DNA of 64,000 nucleotides, taken from positions 248,001-312,000 of the forward strand of contig NZ_FMYZ01000003.1 of assembly GCF_900101625.1 (NCBI RefSeq), written 5' to 3'. The notes under the pieces are model-generated. The model did not search any database. It had not been told where the DNA came from and was given only the letters and a program-made list of their open reading frames with translations. This stretch comes from Cupriavidus sp. YR651 (lineage in GTDB: Bacteria; Pseudomonadota; Gammaproteobacteria; Burkholderiales; Burkholderiaceae). Shown here one piece after another: positions 9,434-17,328 of the stretch (the stretch's first letter is position 1; each line of letters opens with the position of its first letter). Made by a program: the position numbers and the translations under genes.

Positions 9434-9519
9434 GGGTGGTTTCAGAAAATGCGGGCAAAAGGAGGCCACCGCCCGTGGTGAACGGGCGGAGGTGCCACAT
9501 ACAACTCAAAGGTTTGGGG

Positions 9520-10197
9520 CTATCCGGCGATGCCGCCGTGCGCGCTGGACCAGTGCGGTGGATCGCTCAGGAACGCGCGCAGCTCGGACAGTTCAGCCTC
9601 GGGCACGTCGCCGGATTCGCTCAGGACGTCCAGGACGTCGCGCCACGTGGCCAGGGCGTGGACATTCGGCTTCCACCTGGAAAGCGCGTCGGCTGTGGGG
9701 AAGGTTCCGTAGTCGAACAGGACCAGGATGTCCTGCACGGTCGCACCCGCAGCGGACAGTGCCTCGCAGAAGGCGACCTTGGATCGTCCTGCCGCCATCA
9801 TGTCGTCGACCAGCAGCACGCGGTCACCGGGACGGATATCGCCCACGACCTGCGCCGCAGGGCCCATGCCGCGGGCTTCCTTGCGCACATAGACCATTGG
9901 CAGGTTCAATAACTCGGCGAGCCATGCGGCGAATGCAATGCCACTGGATTCGGCGCCAGCAATCACATCGATGCCGGTCAGGCGATCCCGGTCACGGAGC
10001 AGCGCCAAGCCTTGCCGGACTAATGCGCGACGCAACGCCGGGTAAGAGACCAGGCGGCGGCAATCGATGTAGACAGGGCTCGTCCAGCCTGAAGGAAGGC
10101 GGAATGGCTCATCGCTGCGAAAGCGAACGCAACCGGCATCCAGCAGTGCCTGGCTGACCGATGCCTGGAGGGTGAGGTCGGTGCGGTTCCTGAACAT
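9520..10197 (-). CDS. pyrE: Orotate phosphoribosyltransferase-like protein
   Basis: This is a 225-residue type I phosphoribosyltransferase. The PRPP loop is clear at VLLVDDMMAAGRSK, and the N-terminal FRLPSGWTSPVYIDCR and YVRKEARGMG segments match orotate phosphoribosyltransferase, which makes OMP from orotate and PRPP. A good AAGGA site precedes ATG 10197. It sits between aspartase and malic enzyme in a cluster that otherwise degrades orotate, so it may be a second copy that salvages part of the imported orotate for UMP. A housekeeping pyrE is expected elsewhere; the symbol here denotes family only. Confidence 0.85.
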   Translation of the reverse strand: MFRNRTDLTLQASVSQALLDAGCVRFRSDEPFRLPSGWTSPVYIDCRRLVSYPALRRALVRQGLALLRDRDRLTGIDVIAGAESSGIAFAAWLAELLNLPMVYVRKEARGMGPAAQVVGDIRPGDRVLLVDDMMAAGRSKVAFCEALSAAGATVQDILVLFDYGTFPTADALSRWKPNVHALATWRDVLDVLSESGDVPEAELSELRAFLSDPPHWSSAHGGIAG

Positions 10198-10210
10198 GGC
10201 AATCGTTCCT

Positions 10211-11674
10211 TTATGCCTTGCCGTGCATGTCCGCACGGGGTTGCACCAGTGCCTCCGGACGCAGCGCTTCTTCCAGAGCCTCCGCCGTCATCAGGCCGCG
10301 GGCGAGTACCACTTCACGAATCGTCCTGTTCTCCGCGTAGGCCTGGGCGGCAACAGACGTCGCGTTCTTGTAGCCGATCACGGGATTGAGGGCCGTCACC
10401 AGTGCGATGGACCGCTCGATGGTCTCGCGCAGGCGCTCCGGGTTGGCAGTGATGCCGTTGACGCATTTCTGAGCCAGCGTCACGCACCCATTCGTCAAAT
10501 GCCGGAAGCTGCGGAACAGGCTCGCGGCGATGACTGGCTCGAAGGCATTGAGCTGCAACTGCCCAGCTTCTGCCGCAAACGTGATGGTCGTGTCATTGCC
10601 AAACACCTCGAACGCTATCTGGTTGACCACTTCCGGAATGACGGGGTTGACTTTGCCCGGCATGATCGACGAGCCCGCCTGCATCGGCGGCAGGTTGATC
10701 TCGCCGAAGCCTGAGCGCGGGCCGCTCGACAGGAGTCGCAGGTCGTTGCAGGTCTTGGAGAGCTTGACGGCAATTCGTTTGAGCACGCCAGAGATCTGGA
10801 CGAACGCACCGCAGTCCTGGGTGGCTTCCACCAGGTTGGGTGCGAGCGCAAGATCGAGACCTGTGATACGCCGCAGCGCGACCAGCGCCTTCGCCGCATA
10901 GTCGGGATGGGCCGTGATGCCCGTGCCGATGGCCGTCGCGCCGAGATTGATCTCGCGAATCAGCGTTCCTGCTTCGCGCAGCCGTGCCATGTCCTCTTCC
11001 AGCATCACGGCATAGGTGGAGAACTCCTGCCCGAGGGTCATTGGGACTGCATCCTGAAGCTGCGTGCGCCCCAGCTTGTAGAGACCGGCAAATTCCTTTG
11101 CCTTCATGTCGAAGGCAACGCGGAGTACGGCCATCGCTTCCAGGAGATGCTCGATGGCAAAGCACGTAGCGATGCGAAGCGCCGTCGGATAGACGTCGTT
11201 GGTGCTTTGCGCCATGTTCACGTGCTCGTTCGGATGCAGGACGGCGTATTCCCCCTTTTGATGGCCCAGGTGCTCCAGGGCGCGGTTGCAGATCACCTCG
11301 TTGGCGTTCATGTTGGTGGAGGTGCCGGCACCGCCCTGGATCGTGTCAACGATGAACTGATCGTGCAGGCGGCCGTCGCGCACGTCGTGGCACGCGGCAA
11401 TGATGGCGTCGCGCAGCGCGGGAGCGAGCAGGCGCAGCTCGGCGTTGGCCTCGGCGGCGGCCTGCTTGACCGAAGCCAGCGCGATGATGAGCTCCGGCCA
11501 CGACGAAATGGGCGTGCCGGTAATCTGGAAGTTCTCCCAGGCCCGCAGGGTATGCACGCCATAGTAGGCGTCGGCGGGAACCTGGCGTTCGCCAAGCAGG
11601 TCGGCTTCAATGCGGTAGGTAGTAGTCACGGTGCGGTCCAATGAAATAGTGCGTGAAGCTATGCGAGGGTCCAT
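10211..11674 (-). CDS. aspA: Aspartate ammonia-lyase (aspartase)
   Basis: This protein of up to 487 residues belongs to the fumarase/aspartase superfamily and would convert L-aspartate to fumarate and ammonia. The signature GSSIMPGKVNP is intact, as are GGAGTSTNMNANEV and HPNEHVNMAQSTND, which point to aspartase rather than fumarase. The start is uncertain. ATG 11674 overlaps the end of the dihydroorotase gene by 16 bases and adds a non-conserved leader; GTG 11629 would begin close to the family's RIEADLLGERQVPADAYYG. The overlap suggests coupling to pyrC. In context it deaminates the aspartate released from N-carbamoyl-aspartate. Confidence 0.9.
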   Translation of the reverse strand: MDPRIASRTISLDRTVTTTYRIEADLLGERQVPADAYYGVHTLRAWENFQITGTPISSWPELIIALASVKQAAAEANAELRLLAPALRDAIIAACHDVRDGRLHDQFIVDTIQGGAGTSTNMNANEVICNRALEHLGHQKGEYAVLHPNEHVNMAQSTNDVYPTALRIATCFAIEHLLEAMAVLRVAFDMKAKEFAGLYKLGRTQLQDAVPMTLGQEFSTYAVMLEEDMARLREAGTLIREINLGATAIGTGITAHPDYAAKALVALRRITGLDLALAPNLVEATQDCGAFVQISGVLKRIAVKLSKTCNDLRLLSSGPRSGFGEINLPPMQAGSSIMPGKVNPVIPEVVNQIAFEVFGNDTTITFAAEAGQLQLNAFEPVIAASLFRSFRHLTNGCVTLAQKCVNGITANPERLRETIERSIALVTALNPVIGYKNATSVAAQAYAENRTIREVVLARGLMTAEALEEALRPEALVQPRADMHGKA

Positions 11675-12702
11675 GGCAGCGTTTCCCCGGCGAGGAACGT
11701 CTGGATGCGGCGTCCATCTGGCAGGTCGATGCTCCCGGTCACGCGCGTCGGTATCCGGTGGAAGGTGACAGTGCCTTCGTTCAGCGGGACGCCATAGAAG
11801 CGCGCGCCGTTCTCACTGGCGAATTTTTCGAAGTGGTGCAGGGCTTGTTCTTCTTCGAACACCGTCAGGTATGCCTGCAAGGCGATGGGGGCGCTGAAGA
11901 TGCCGGCGCAACCGCATGCCGATTCCTTGGCGTCCGTGTCGTGCGGTGCGGAATCGGTGCCCAGGAAGAAGGCGTGCGACCCGGAGGTGGCCGCGCGCCG
12001 CAGCGCGAGTCTGTGCTGCTCGCGCTTGAGCACCGGCAGGCAGTAGTAGTGAGGGCGAATGCCGCCGGTGAACATCGCGTTGCGGTTGAACATCAGGTGC
12101 TGCGGCGTGATGGTGGCGGCCAGGCGGCCGCTTTCATCGCGCATGACGAAATCGGCTGCCTCCTCTGTCGTGATGTGCTCCAGCACGACCTTCAGTCGCG
12201 GATAGCGGGTGAGGATCTGCGTCAGCGTCGTGCGTAGAAAGGCCGCTTCCCGATCGAAGACATCGACCGCCGGGTCCGTGGACTCGCCGTGGATCAGCAA
12301 CGGCATGCCAATGTCCTGCATGGTCGCCAGGACGCCGGCAGTCCGGTCGACCGATGTGACGCCATACTCGGAATGCGTGGTGGCGCCAGCGGGATAGAGC
12401 TTGGCGGCGGCAAACGCTCCGCACTCGAATCCGGCACGGATTTCCCCGGGGTCGGTGTCGTCGCAGAGATAGCACGTCATCATTGGCGTGAACGCCGAAT
12501 CGCCGGGTAGTGCATCGCGAATCCGCTGCCGATAGGCGAGAGCCGCTTCGACAGTCGTAACCGGCGGCTTCAGGTTCGGCATCACGATGGCCCGGCCGTA
12601 CTGGCTGGCGGAAGCCGGCAGCACGGCGCGCAACATGTCGCCATCGCGCAGATGCAGATGCCAGTCGTCCGGACGGCGAATCGTGAGCGTCTCGATGGTC
12701 AT
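11659..12702 (-). CDS. pyrC: Dihydroorotase, class II (PyrC type)
   Basis: This is a 347-residue zinc amidohydrolase of the E. coli PyrC type and length. It interconverts L-dihydroorotate and N-carbamoyl-L-aspartate. The metal site WHLHLRDG (His15, His17), the carbamylated lysine Lys101 in KLYPAGATTHS, the histidines in LIHGES and LEHITT, and the aspartate in GTDSAPHD are all present. Its ATG overlaps the stop of the upstream M20 hydrolase gene (ATGA). The reaction is reversible, and the hydrolase and aspartase on either side indicate that here it runs in the ring-opening direction. Confidence 0.92.
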   Translation of the reverse strand: MTIETLTIRRPDDWHLHLRDGDMLRAVLPASASQYGRAIVMPNLKPPVTTVEAALAYRQRIRDALPGDSAFTPMMTCYLCDDTDPGEIRAGFECGAFAAAKLYPAGATTHSEYGVTSVDRTAGVLATMQDIGMPLLIHGESTDPAVDVFDREAAFLRTTLTQILTRYPRLKVVLEHITTEEAADFVMRDESGRLAATITPQHLMFNRNAMFTGGIRPHYYCLPVLKREQHRLALRRAATSGSHAFFLGTDSAPHDTDAKESACGCAGIFSAPIALQAYLTVFEEEQALHHFEKFASENGARFYGVPLNEGTVTFHRIPTRVTGSIDLPDGRRIQTFLAGETLPWTLA

Positions 12703-13970
12703 GATTGCCTCCCGCGCGGAATGGCCTCAAGCGCTTCGTACAGGACCTTCGTGCCGAGCATGAAGTCGTCCAGGTCCATGGCTTCGTCGGGATTGTGCGA
12801 GCCGTGTTCGTTGCGGACGAAAAGCATCGCGGTCGGGATGCCGGCATTGGCAAACAGCGACGCGTCATGGCCTGCGCCGCTCGGGACCATCTCCACTGGC
12901 AGTTTCGCGTTGGCACACGCGTTGCGCAGGAGATCCGAAAGCCCGGGGTCCATCGTCGCTGGCGCGGATTCAATGCGGCGATCAAATTCGAAATGCACGC
13001 CACGATCGCGGCTGATGGCCTTGCACTCGGTGCGGAACAGCTGGTAGAAGCCTTCGAGCGTGTCCACGCTTTTGCTGCGCACCTCGAAGCTGAAGTCGAC
13101 CTTGCCGGGAATGCGCGAGATGGAATGTTCGGCGGGATCCGTGGAAACCATCCCGGTGGTGACGACCAGATCGCTGCCGCGTTCCAGCAGCACTTTCCAG
13201 TGCTCGTCGAGGCGTGTAATGAGGTCAGCCACTGCGAACATCGCATCCTTTCGCAGCCAACGGGGTACGGCGCCAGAATGGCCGGGTTCGCCGATGCATG
13301 TCACGCGATTGTGGCGGACATTCCCGCGAATACCCGGCACCACGGCCAGCGGCAACTTCCGCGCCACCATGACGGGCCCCTGTTCGATGTGCAATTCCAG
13401 GTACGCAGCGGCAGACGCCCGGTCGAACAGCGGTTGCTGCAGCGCAATGGCTTCGATGTCGGCACCGGCCTCCGCCATGCACTCCGAGAGCGTTCGGCCG
13501 GAACTGCGATGCTTCAGCGCAAGGTCGTCCGGCGTCAGCTTGCCCAGGGCAGCACCAGAGCCCATGTATGCCTTGCCGAACCAGGCGCTTTCCTCGCCGC
13601 GGAAGGCGACGACCCGAAGTGGCGCAGCGCTGGCTGCGCCTTGCTCCTTCCGCGCGACCTGACACAGTAGCCCGGCAACAATGCCAGCGAGTCCGTCGAA
13701 GTTGCCGCCTTGCGGCACCGAATCCATATGCGAGCCGACCCAGGCAGCCGGCGCGCCGGCGTCCTCTTCAGGCAGCGAGAACACAAGGTTGGCGGCTTTG
13801 TCGCTCTGCACGGAAAGCCCATGCTGCTCGGCGAAGCGACGCAGGTAGTCCGCCGTTGCGGACTCGCCCGCACCGTAGCTGTCGCGCGTGACGCCGACAC
13901 CGTCAAAGGACAATGCGCGGATATCGGCGAGGAGCTGCTCGGCCAGCGGCTTGAGGTTGAGGATGTCCAT
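12699..13970 (-). CDS. M20-family Zn hydrolase, probable N-carbamoyl-L-aspartate amidohydrolase
   Basis: This is a 423-residue enzyme of the allantoate amidohydrolase / N-carbamoyl-L-amino-acid hydrolase family. Metal ligands are visible at His81 in GSHMDSVPQGG, Asp92 in NFDGLAG, the glutamate pair in FRGEESAWFG, the histidine in LELHIEQGP, and the late histidine in EHGSHNPDE. The family removes carbamoyl groups from ureido acids, giving the amino acid, CO2 and ammonia. Lying next to dihydroorotase and aspartase, its natural substrate is inferred to be N-carbamoyl-L-aspartate (ureidosuccinase activity). Allantoate amidohydrolase or beta-ureidopropionase activity cannot be excluded from sequence. 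ATG 13970 lies 16 bp after the dehydrogenase stop. Confidence 0.85.
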   Translation of the reverse strand: MDILNLKPLAEQLLADIRALSFDGVGVTRDSYGAGESATADYLRRFAEQHGLSVQSDKAANLVFSLPEEDAGAPAAWVGSHMDSVPQGGNFDGLAGIVAGLLCQVARKEQGAASAAPLRVVAFRGEESAWFGKAYMGSGAALGKLTPDDLALKHRSSGRTLSECMAEAGADIEAIALQQPLFDRASAAAYLELHIEQGPVMVARKLPLAVVPGIRGNVRHNRVTCIGEPGHSGAVPRWLRKDAMFAVADLITRLDEHWKVLLERGSDLVVTTGMVSTDPAEHSISRIPGKVDFSFEVRSKSVDTLEGFYQLFRTECKAISRDRGVHFEFDRRIESAPATMDPGLSDLLRNACANAKLPVEMVPSGAGHDASLFANAGIPTAMLFVRNEHGSHNPDEAMDLDDFMLGTKVLYEALEAIPRGRQS

Positions 13971-13986
13971 ATGCGTGTCCGGTTGC

Positions 13987-14937
13987 TCAGCCCGATTGCT
14001 GGGCGAACCGCAACCAGCGGTCACTAAGCTGGCGATCCAGAATTACCTGGCCAGTGAGATCGCGGATGGATTCGACGCCGGTCTGCTCGCAGTACGCGCG
14101 GAGTCCATCGATGATCTTCTGCATCGCGGCCGGATCACGGAACGACGCGGTGCCAACCTGGATGGCGGAAGCGCCTGCCAGCATGAATTCGACGGCGTCC
14201 TCGGCACTTTGAATGCCACCGCAGCCGATGATGGGAATGCGCACGGCGCGGTAGCATTGGTGCACCATGCGCAGCGCAACCGGCTTGATGGCGGGCCCCG
14301 AAAGGCCGCCCATGACATTGCCCAACCGGGGCTTGCGGGTACGGATATCGATTGCCATGCCCAACACGGTGTTACCCATCACGATGGCATCGGCGCCTGC
14401 TTCTTCCGCAGCCCTGGCGATCGAAGCGATGTTGCCGGCGTTCGGCGTGAGCTTGACCCAGAACGGGTGCCTGGTGCGACGGCGGATCGCGGCGACGGCC
14501 TTGTAGGTCGTTTCCGGCAGCATGGCGAAGGCCATGCCGTCGGCTTCAAGATTCGGGCAGGAGATGTTTGCCTCGATCGCCGCCACTTCAGGCAGGGACA
14601 GCTCTTCGCAGGCCGCGCCGAACTCTTCGGCGGTATCGGCGGAGATCGATACGATGACAGGCGTGTCGTATTGCGTGTAAGGCGGGAGCACTTCCTTCCT
14701 GTAGTACTCGAGCCCCTTGCTGGGAATGCCGATCGAATTGAGCATCCCGCCATGAGTTTCCGCCACGCGTGGCGTGGGGTTGCCGGCCCGGGATTTCGGT
14801 GAAACGCTCTTGATGACCAGCGCGCCAAGCTGGTTCAGGTCCATGGCCTCGCGATACTCGATCGCAAAGCAGCCGGATGCGGGCATTACGGGGTTGCGCA
14901 GCGTCAGATCGCCAACCCGGACAGTCAAATTAGCCAA
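13987..14937 (-). CDS. Dihydroorotate dehydrogenase catalytic subunit, class 1B-like
   Basis: This is a 316-residue FMN TIM-barrel protein of the PyrDB/PreA type. The active-site cysteine Cys127 in NISCPNLE marks the class 1 enzymes; quinone-linked class 2 PyrD has serine there. IKSVSP, NSIGIPSKG and the FMN-phosphate segments IIGCGGI and VGTASF are also present. I chose the TTG start at 14937 because GGGGAGG lies just upstream and it overlaps the PyrK-like stop by 8 bases; a TTG at 14928 is the alternative. With the PyrK-like subunit it would form an NAD-linked heterotetramer able to reduce orotate to dihydroorotate. A dihydropyrimidine dehydrogenase (PreA) role is less likely given the neighbours. 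Confidence 0.87.
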   Translation of the reverse strand: MANLTVRVGDLTLRNPVMPASGCFAIEYREAMDLNQLGALVIKSVSPKSRAGNPTPRVAETHGGMLNSIGIPSKGLEYYRKEVLPPYTQYDTPVIVSISADTAEEFGAACEELSLPEVAAIEANISCPNLEADGMAFAMLPETTYKAVAAIRRRTRHPFWVKLTPNAGNIASIARAAEEAGADAIVMGNTVLGMAIDIRTRKPRLGNVMGGLSGPAIKPVALRMVHQCYRAVRIPIIGCGGIQSAEDAVEFMLAGASAIQVGTASFRDPAAMQKIIDGLRAYCEQTGVESIRDLTGQVILDRQLSDRWLRFAQQSG

Positions 14938-15778
14938 ACTCCACCTCCCCGACGACTTCGCGAATCTTGAATACCGGACCTTCGCGACACACGCGCAGGA
15001 ACTGCTTGTCGCCATCGCAATCGAACAGGCGCACGCAAGACAGGCACACGCCCATGCCGCAGGCCATGCGCTGCTCCATGGCGACTTCGCCTTGCACATC
15101 CGGATGGTCTTGAAGCACCCGCTGAAGCAGCATCAGCAGGCGGTGAGACCCGCAGGTGTAGATGGCGTCGGGGCGTTGGTCGGCGATGAGACGTCGAATC
15201 AGGGCCTCGACGGCCTCCACGGAAGACGTGCCGTCCGCGTCGAATACGCTATGCACTTCTGCCGTGGCGCCGCGCAGGAACTGCTTTTCCATCAGGTCGC
15301 CAGAGGTGCGTGCGGACATCACCGCGGTGATCCCCACGCCAGCAGCCGCAGCCTCGTGGATCAGCGGTGCCATCGTGGCCAGACCAACGCCACGGGCCAC
15401 GACGAGAATCCTGCGGAAGGCGGGCTCGAACGTAAAGGTGTTGCCGAGCGGGCCGACAATGTCCATGTGGCCGTCGACGGGCAGCGTCGCCATCGCCCGC
15501 GTGCCGACGCCGGTGACGTTGTAAAGGAACTCGATCCGTCCGGCTTCAGGGCCGGCGCCGTAGACGCTCATCGGCCGCAGCAGGAACGGTTGCTCTTCGG
15601 CGGTGGTCGGGCAATTGAGCTGGTAGAACTGCCCAGGCCGCGTAATGTTGGCGATCGGGGCATCGGATTCGAGCCTGATGTACTTGTATCGCTGGTTGAC
15701 CCAGTAATGCTCGACAATTCGACAGCGATAGGAGGCTACGGTAGCCGCGGAATCCGGGCTACACACGGTGGCACACAT
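14930..15778 (-). CDS. PyrK-like FAD/2Fe-2S electron-transfer subunit of dihydroorotate dehydrogenase
   Basis: This is a 282-residue ferredoxin-reductase-fold protein. The FAD-binding RPMSVYG lies at 68-74, a nucleotide-binding ILVVARGVGLATMAPL segment follows, and the C-terminal 2Fe-2S ligands are Cys240, Cys245, Cys248 and Cys264 in CGMGVCLSC and RVCREGPVF, the PyrK pattern. It passes electrons between NAD(H) and the FMN of the catalytic subunit through FAD and the cluster. AGGAG lies 8 bases before ATG 15778, and the stop overlaps the catalytic gene. PyrK-linked enzymes are reversible with NADH, which suits a reductive catabolic role. Such enzymes are usual in Gram-positives; most betaproteobacteria use class 2 PyrD for biosynthesis. 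Confidence 0.87.
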   Translation of the reverse strand: MCATVCSPDSAATVASYRCRIVEHYWVNQRYKYIRLESDAPIANITRPGQFYQLNCPTTAEEQPFLLRPMSVYGAGPEAGRIEFLYNVTGVGTRAMATLPVDGHMDIVGPLGNTFTFEPAFRRILVVARGVGLATMAPLIHEAAAAGVGITAVMSARTSGDLMEKQFLRGATAEVHSVFDADGTSSVEAVEALIRRLIADQRPDAIYTCGSHRLLMLLQRVLQDHPDVQGEVAMEQRMACGMGVCLSCVRLFDCDGDKQFLRVCREGPVFKIREVVGEVEFG

Positions 15779-15846
15779 GGGGATGACTCCTGAGAAATGC
15801 GCTGCGCCGGACGGCGCAGCCGAGGAATGCCTGACAGGTTCTGGCG

Positions 15847-17085
15847 TTATTCCAGTTCCACGCCCTTGAGCTCGGGAACAAGGAAGAATGTTGCGATCAT
15901 GTCGAGGACGTAGATGCTGGCAAGCAGTGCGATCGCGAGTTGGAAGGAGTAGGTTGCCGCGATGGCGCCTACGACAATCGGTCCAAGTCCGCCTACCGCG
16001 CGTCCGATATTGAACAGGACGTTTTGTGCGGTAGCGCGTGCCGCCGTGGGGTAAGCCTCGGAGATCAGCGCACCGTATCCGCCGATCATGCCATTGACGA
16101 ACATGCCCATTACCGCACCGGCCCACAGCATCGTCATGGGATCAGACAACCTGGCATAGAGCAGCACCATCGCAACCGCGCCAGCCTGGAAGAACAGGAA
16201 AGTCGGCTTGCGGCCAATGCGGTCGGCGAGATGGCCAAAGATCACGACGCCAATCATCATTCCGACGATCGTGACAGAGGTCCACATGGCCGACTTGGTC
16301 AGCGAGAATCCGAGCGTCCTGGAGAGATAGGTGGGCAGCCAGATCATGATGCCGTAGTACCCGAAGTTCTGGACCGAGCAAAGGACGACGATGCCAAGGC
16401 TGGTTCGCGTGGTCTTGCGGTCTGCCACCAGCAGCCTGAATGCGTTGGGCTTCTTCTCCGTACGGGCGCTCCGCACGAATACTTCGGGCTCGTGCAGGCG
16501 ATTACGGATAAACCACGCTACCAGCGCCGGAATCACGCCAATCAGGAACATTCCGCGCCAGCCCACCACGGGCAGCAGCAGTGGGGTCAACAGCGCAGCC
16601 ATCAGCACCCCCGATTGCCAGCCCAAGGCGACATAGGACGAGACGCGCGCCCGCTTGCTGGCCGGCCAGGCTTCGGCTGCGAGTGCCATGCCGATGCCGA
16701 ATTCGCCGCCGAGGCCGATGCCGGCGATGGTGCGATAGGCCAGCAAATCCCAGAACCCCTGCGCAAAGGCACACATGCCGGTGAACACCGCGAACAGGAC
16801 AATGGTCCAGGTCAGTACGCGAACGCGCCCATAACGGTCGCTGAGCGCGCCGAAGATGATCCCGCCTGCAACGGCGCCGATCAGCGTCCATGTCACCAGT
16901 GCGCCCGACTGGCTGGTGCTGAGCGCGAGGGCGGCACTGATGGCAGGCAGCATGAAGCCAAGAATCAGGAGGTCAAAGCCGTCCATGGCGTAGCCAATGG
17001 CCGATCCGGCCAAGGCCTTCCATGCGTAGGGGGAAGTTGGGGCCTCGGCCTCTGAAACTGACTGAGTGAGGGGCTGGCTGCTCAT
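15847..17085 (-). CDS. MFS transporter, candidate orotate/dihydroorotate importer
   Basis: This is a 412-residue major-facilitator protein with about twelve hydrophobic helices. The loop 2-3 motif appears as GALSDRYGRVRV and its second-half counterpart as GHLADRIGRKPT. AMDGFDLLILGFMLPAI in helix 1 is typical of carboxylate/aromatic-acid H+ symporters. GGAGA precedes ATG 17085, and an upstream in-frame ATG was rejected. It is the first gene of the minus-strand cluster and faces the XRE regulator across a repeat-rich region. An organic-anion symporter leading an orotate-type pathway is most simply the importer; the substrate is inferred only. Confidence 0.85.
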   Translation of the reverse strand: MSSQPLTQSVSEAEAPTSPYAWKALAGSAIGYAMDGFDLLILGFMLPAISAALALSTSQSGALVTWTLIGAVAGGIIFGALSDRYGRVRVLTWTIVLFAVFTGMCAFAQGFWDLLAYRTIAGIGLGGEFGIGMALAAEAWPASKRARVSSYVALGWQSGVLMAALLTPLLLPVVGWRGMFLIGVIPALVAWFIRNRLHEPEVFVRSARTEKKPNAFRLLVADRKTTRTSLGIVVLCSVQNFGYYGIMIWLPTYLSRTLGFSLTKSAMWTSVTIVGMMIGVVIFGHLADRIGRKPTFLFFQAGAVAMVLLYARLSDPMTMLWAGAVMGMFVNGMIGGYGALISEAYPTAARATAQNVLFNIGRAVGGLGPIVVGAIAATYSFQLAIALLASIYVLDMIATFFLVPELKGVELE

Positions 17086-17095
17086 GCTGTCTCCA

Positions 17096-17198
17096 TTTTT
17101 AGACTGTAGGGGCCTGAAAAACCACTGCATTGCGGTGCACTTGGGGTTCATGGACGAGGCCAAGTGCTGATGCAGTGGAGAATCTTATTTTTTAGACT
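17096..17198. promoter_or_regulatory. Nested inverted repeats flanked by direct repeats; candidate operator of the orotate-type cluster
   Basis: Between the divergent MFS and XRE genes, CCACTGCAT (17122-17130) pairs with ATGCAGTGG (17170-17178), and inside it GCACTTGG (17137-17144) pairs with CCAAGTGC (17160-17167). The block is flanked by two copies of TTTTTAGACT, at 17096-17105 and 17189-17198. A TATAGT -10-like hexamer for the regulator lies at 17296-17301. The arrangement suits a dimeric or looping regulator, probably the adjacent XRE protein. Function is inferred; the repeats themselves are exact. Confidence 0.55.
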
Positions 17199-17328
17199 AT
17201 GTCGAAGGCCCTGCGATTGCAAGCGGTTTGCAGCGAACTTCGGGTTTCCACCGATGCTCGCCCGTTGCGCGGTATCGTGCGCGCAGTTGACGTGCTATAG
17301 TGAAATCCATCTAATTAATGAGACAGAA

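Noticed and set aside
13987-15778. Reading as PreA/PreT dihydropyrimidine dehydrogenase (uracil catabolism)
   Set aside because: The neighbours are dihydroorotase, carbamoyl-amino-acid hydrolase and aspartase rather than dihydropyrimidinase and beta-alanine enzymes, and the small subunit has the PyrK 2Fe-2S ligands rather than a PreT-like fold.
7005-17085. Reading as a de novo pyrimidine biosynthesis operon
   Set aside because: No aspartate carbamoyltransferase, carbamoyl-phosphate synthase or OMP decarboxylase; aspartase and carbamoyl hydrolase would work against synthesis.
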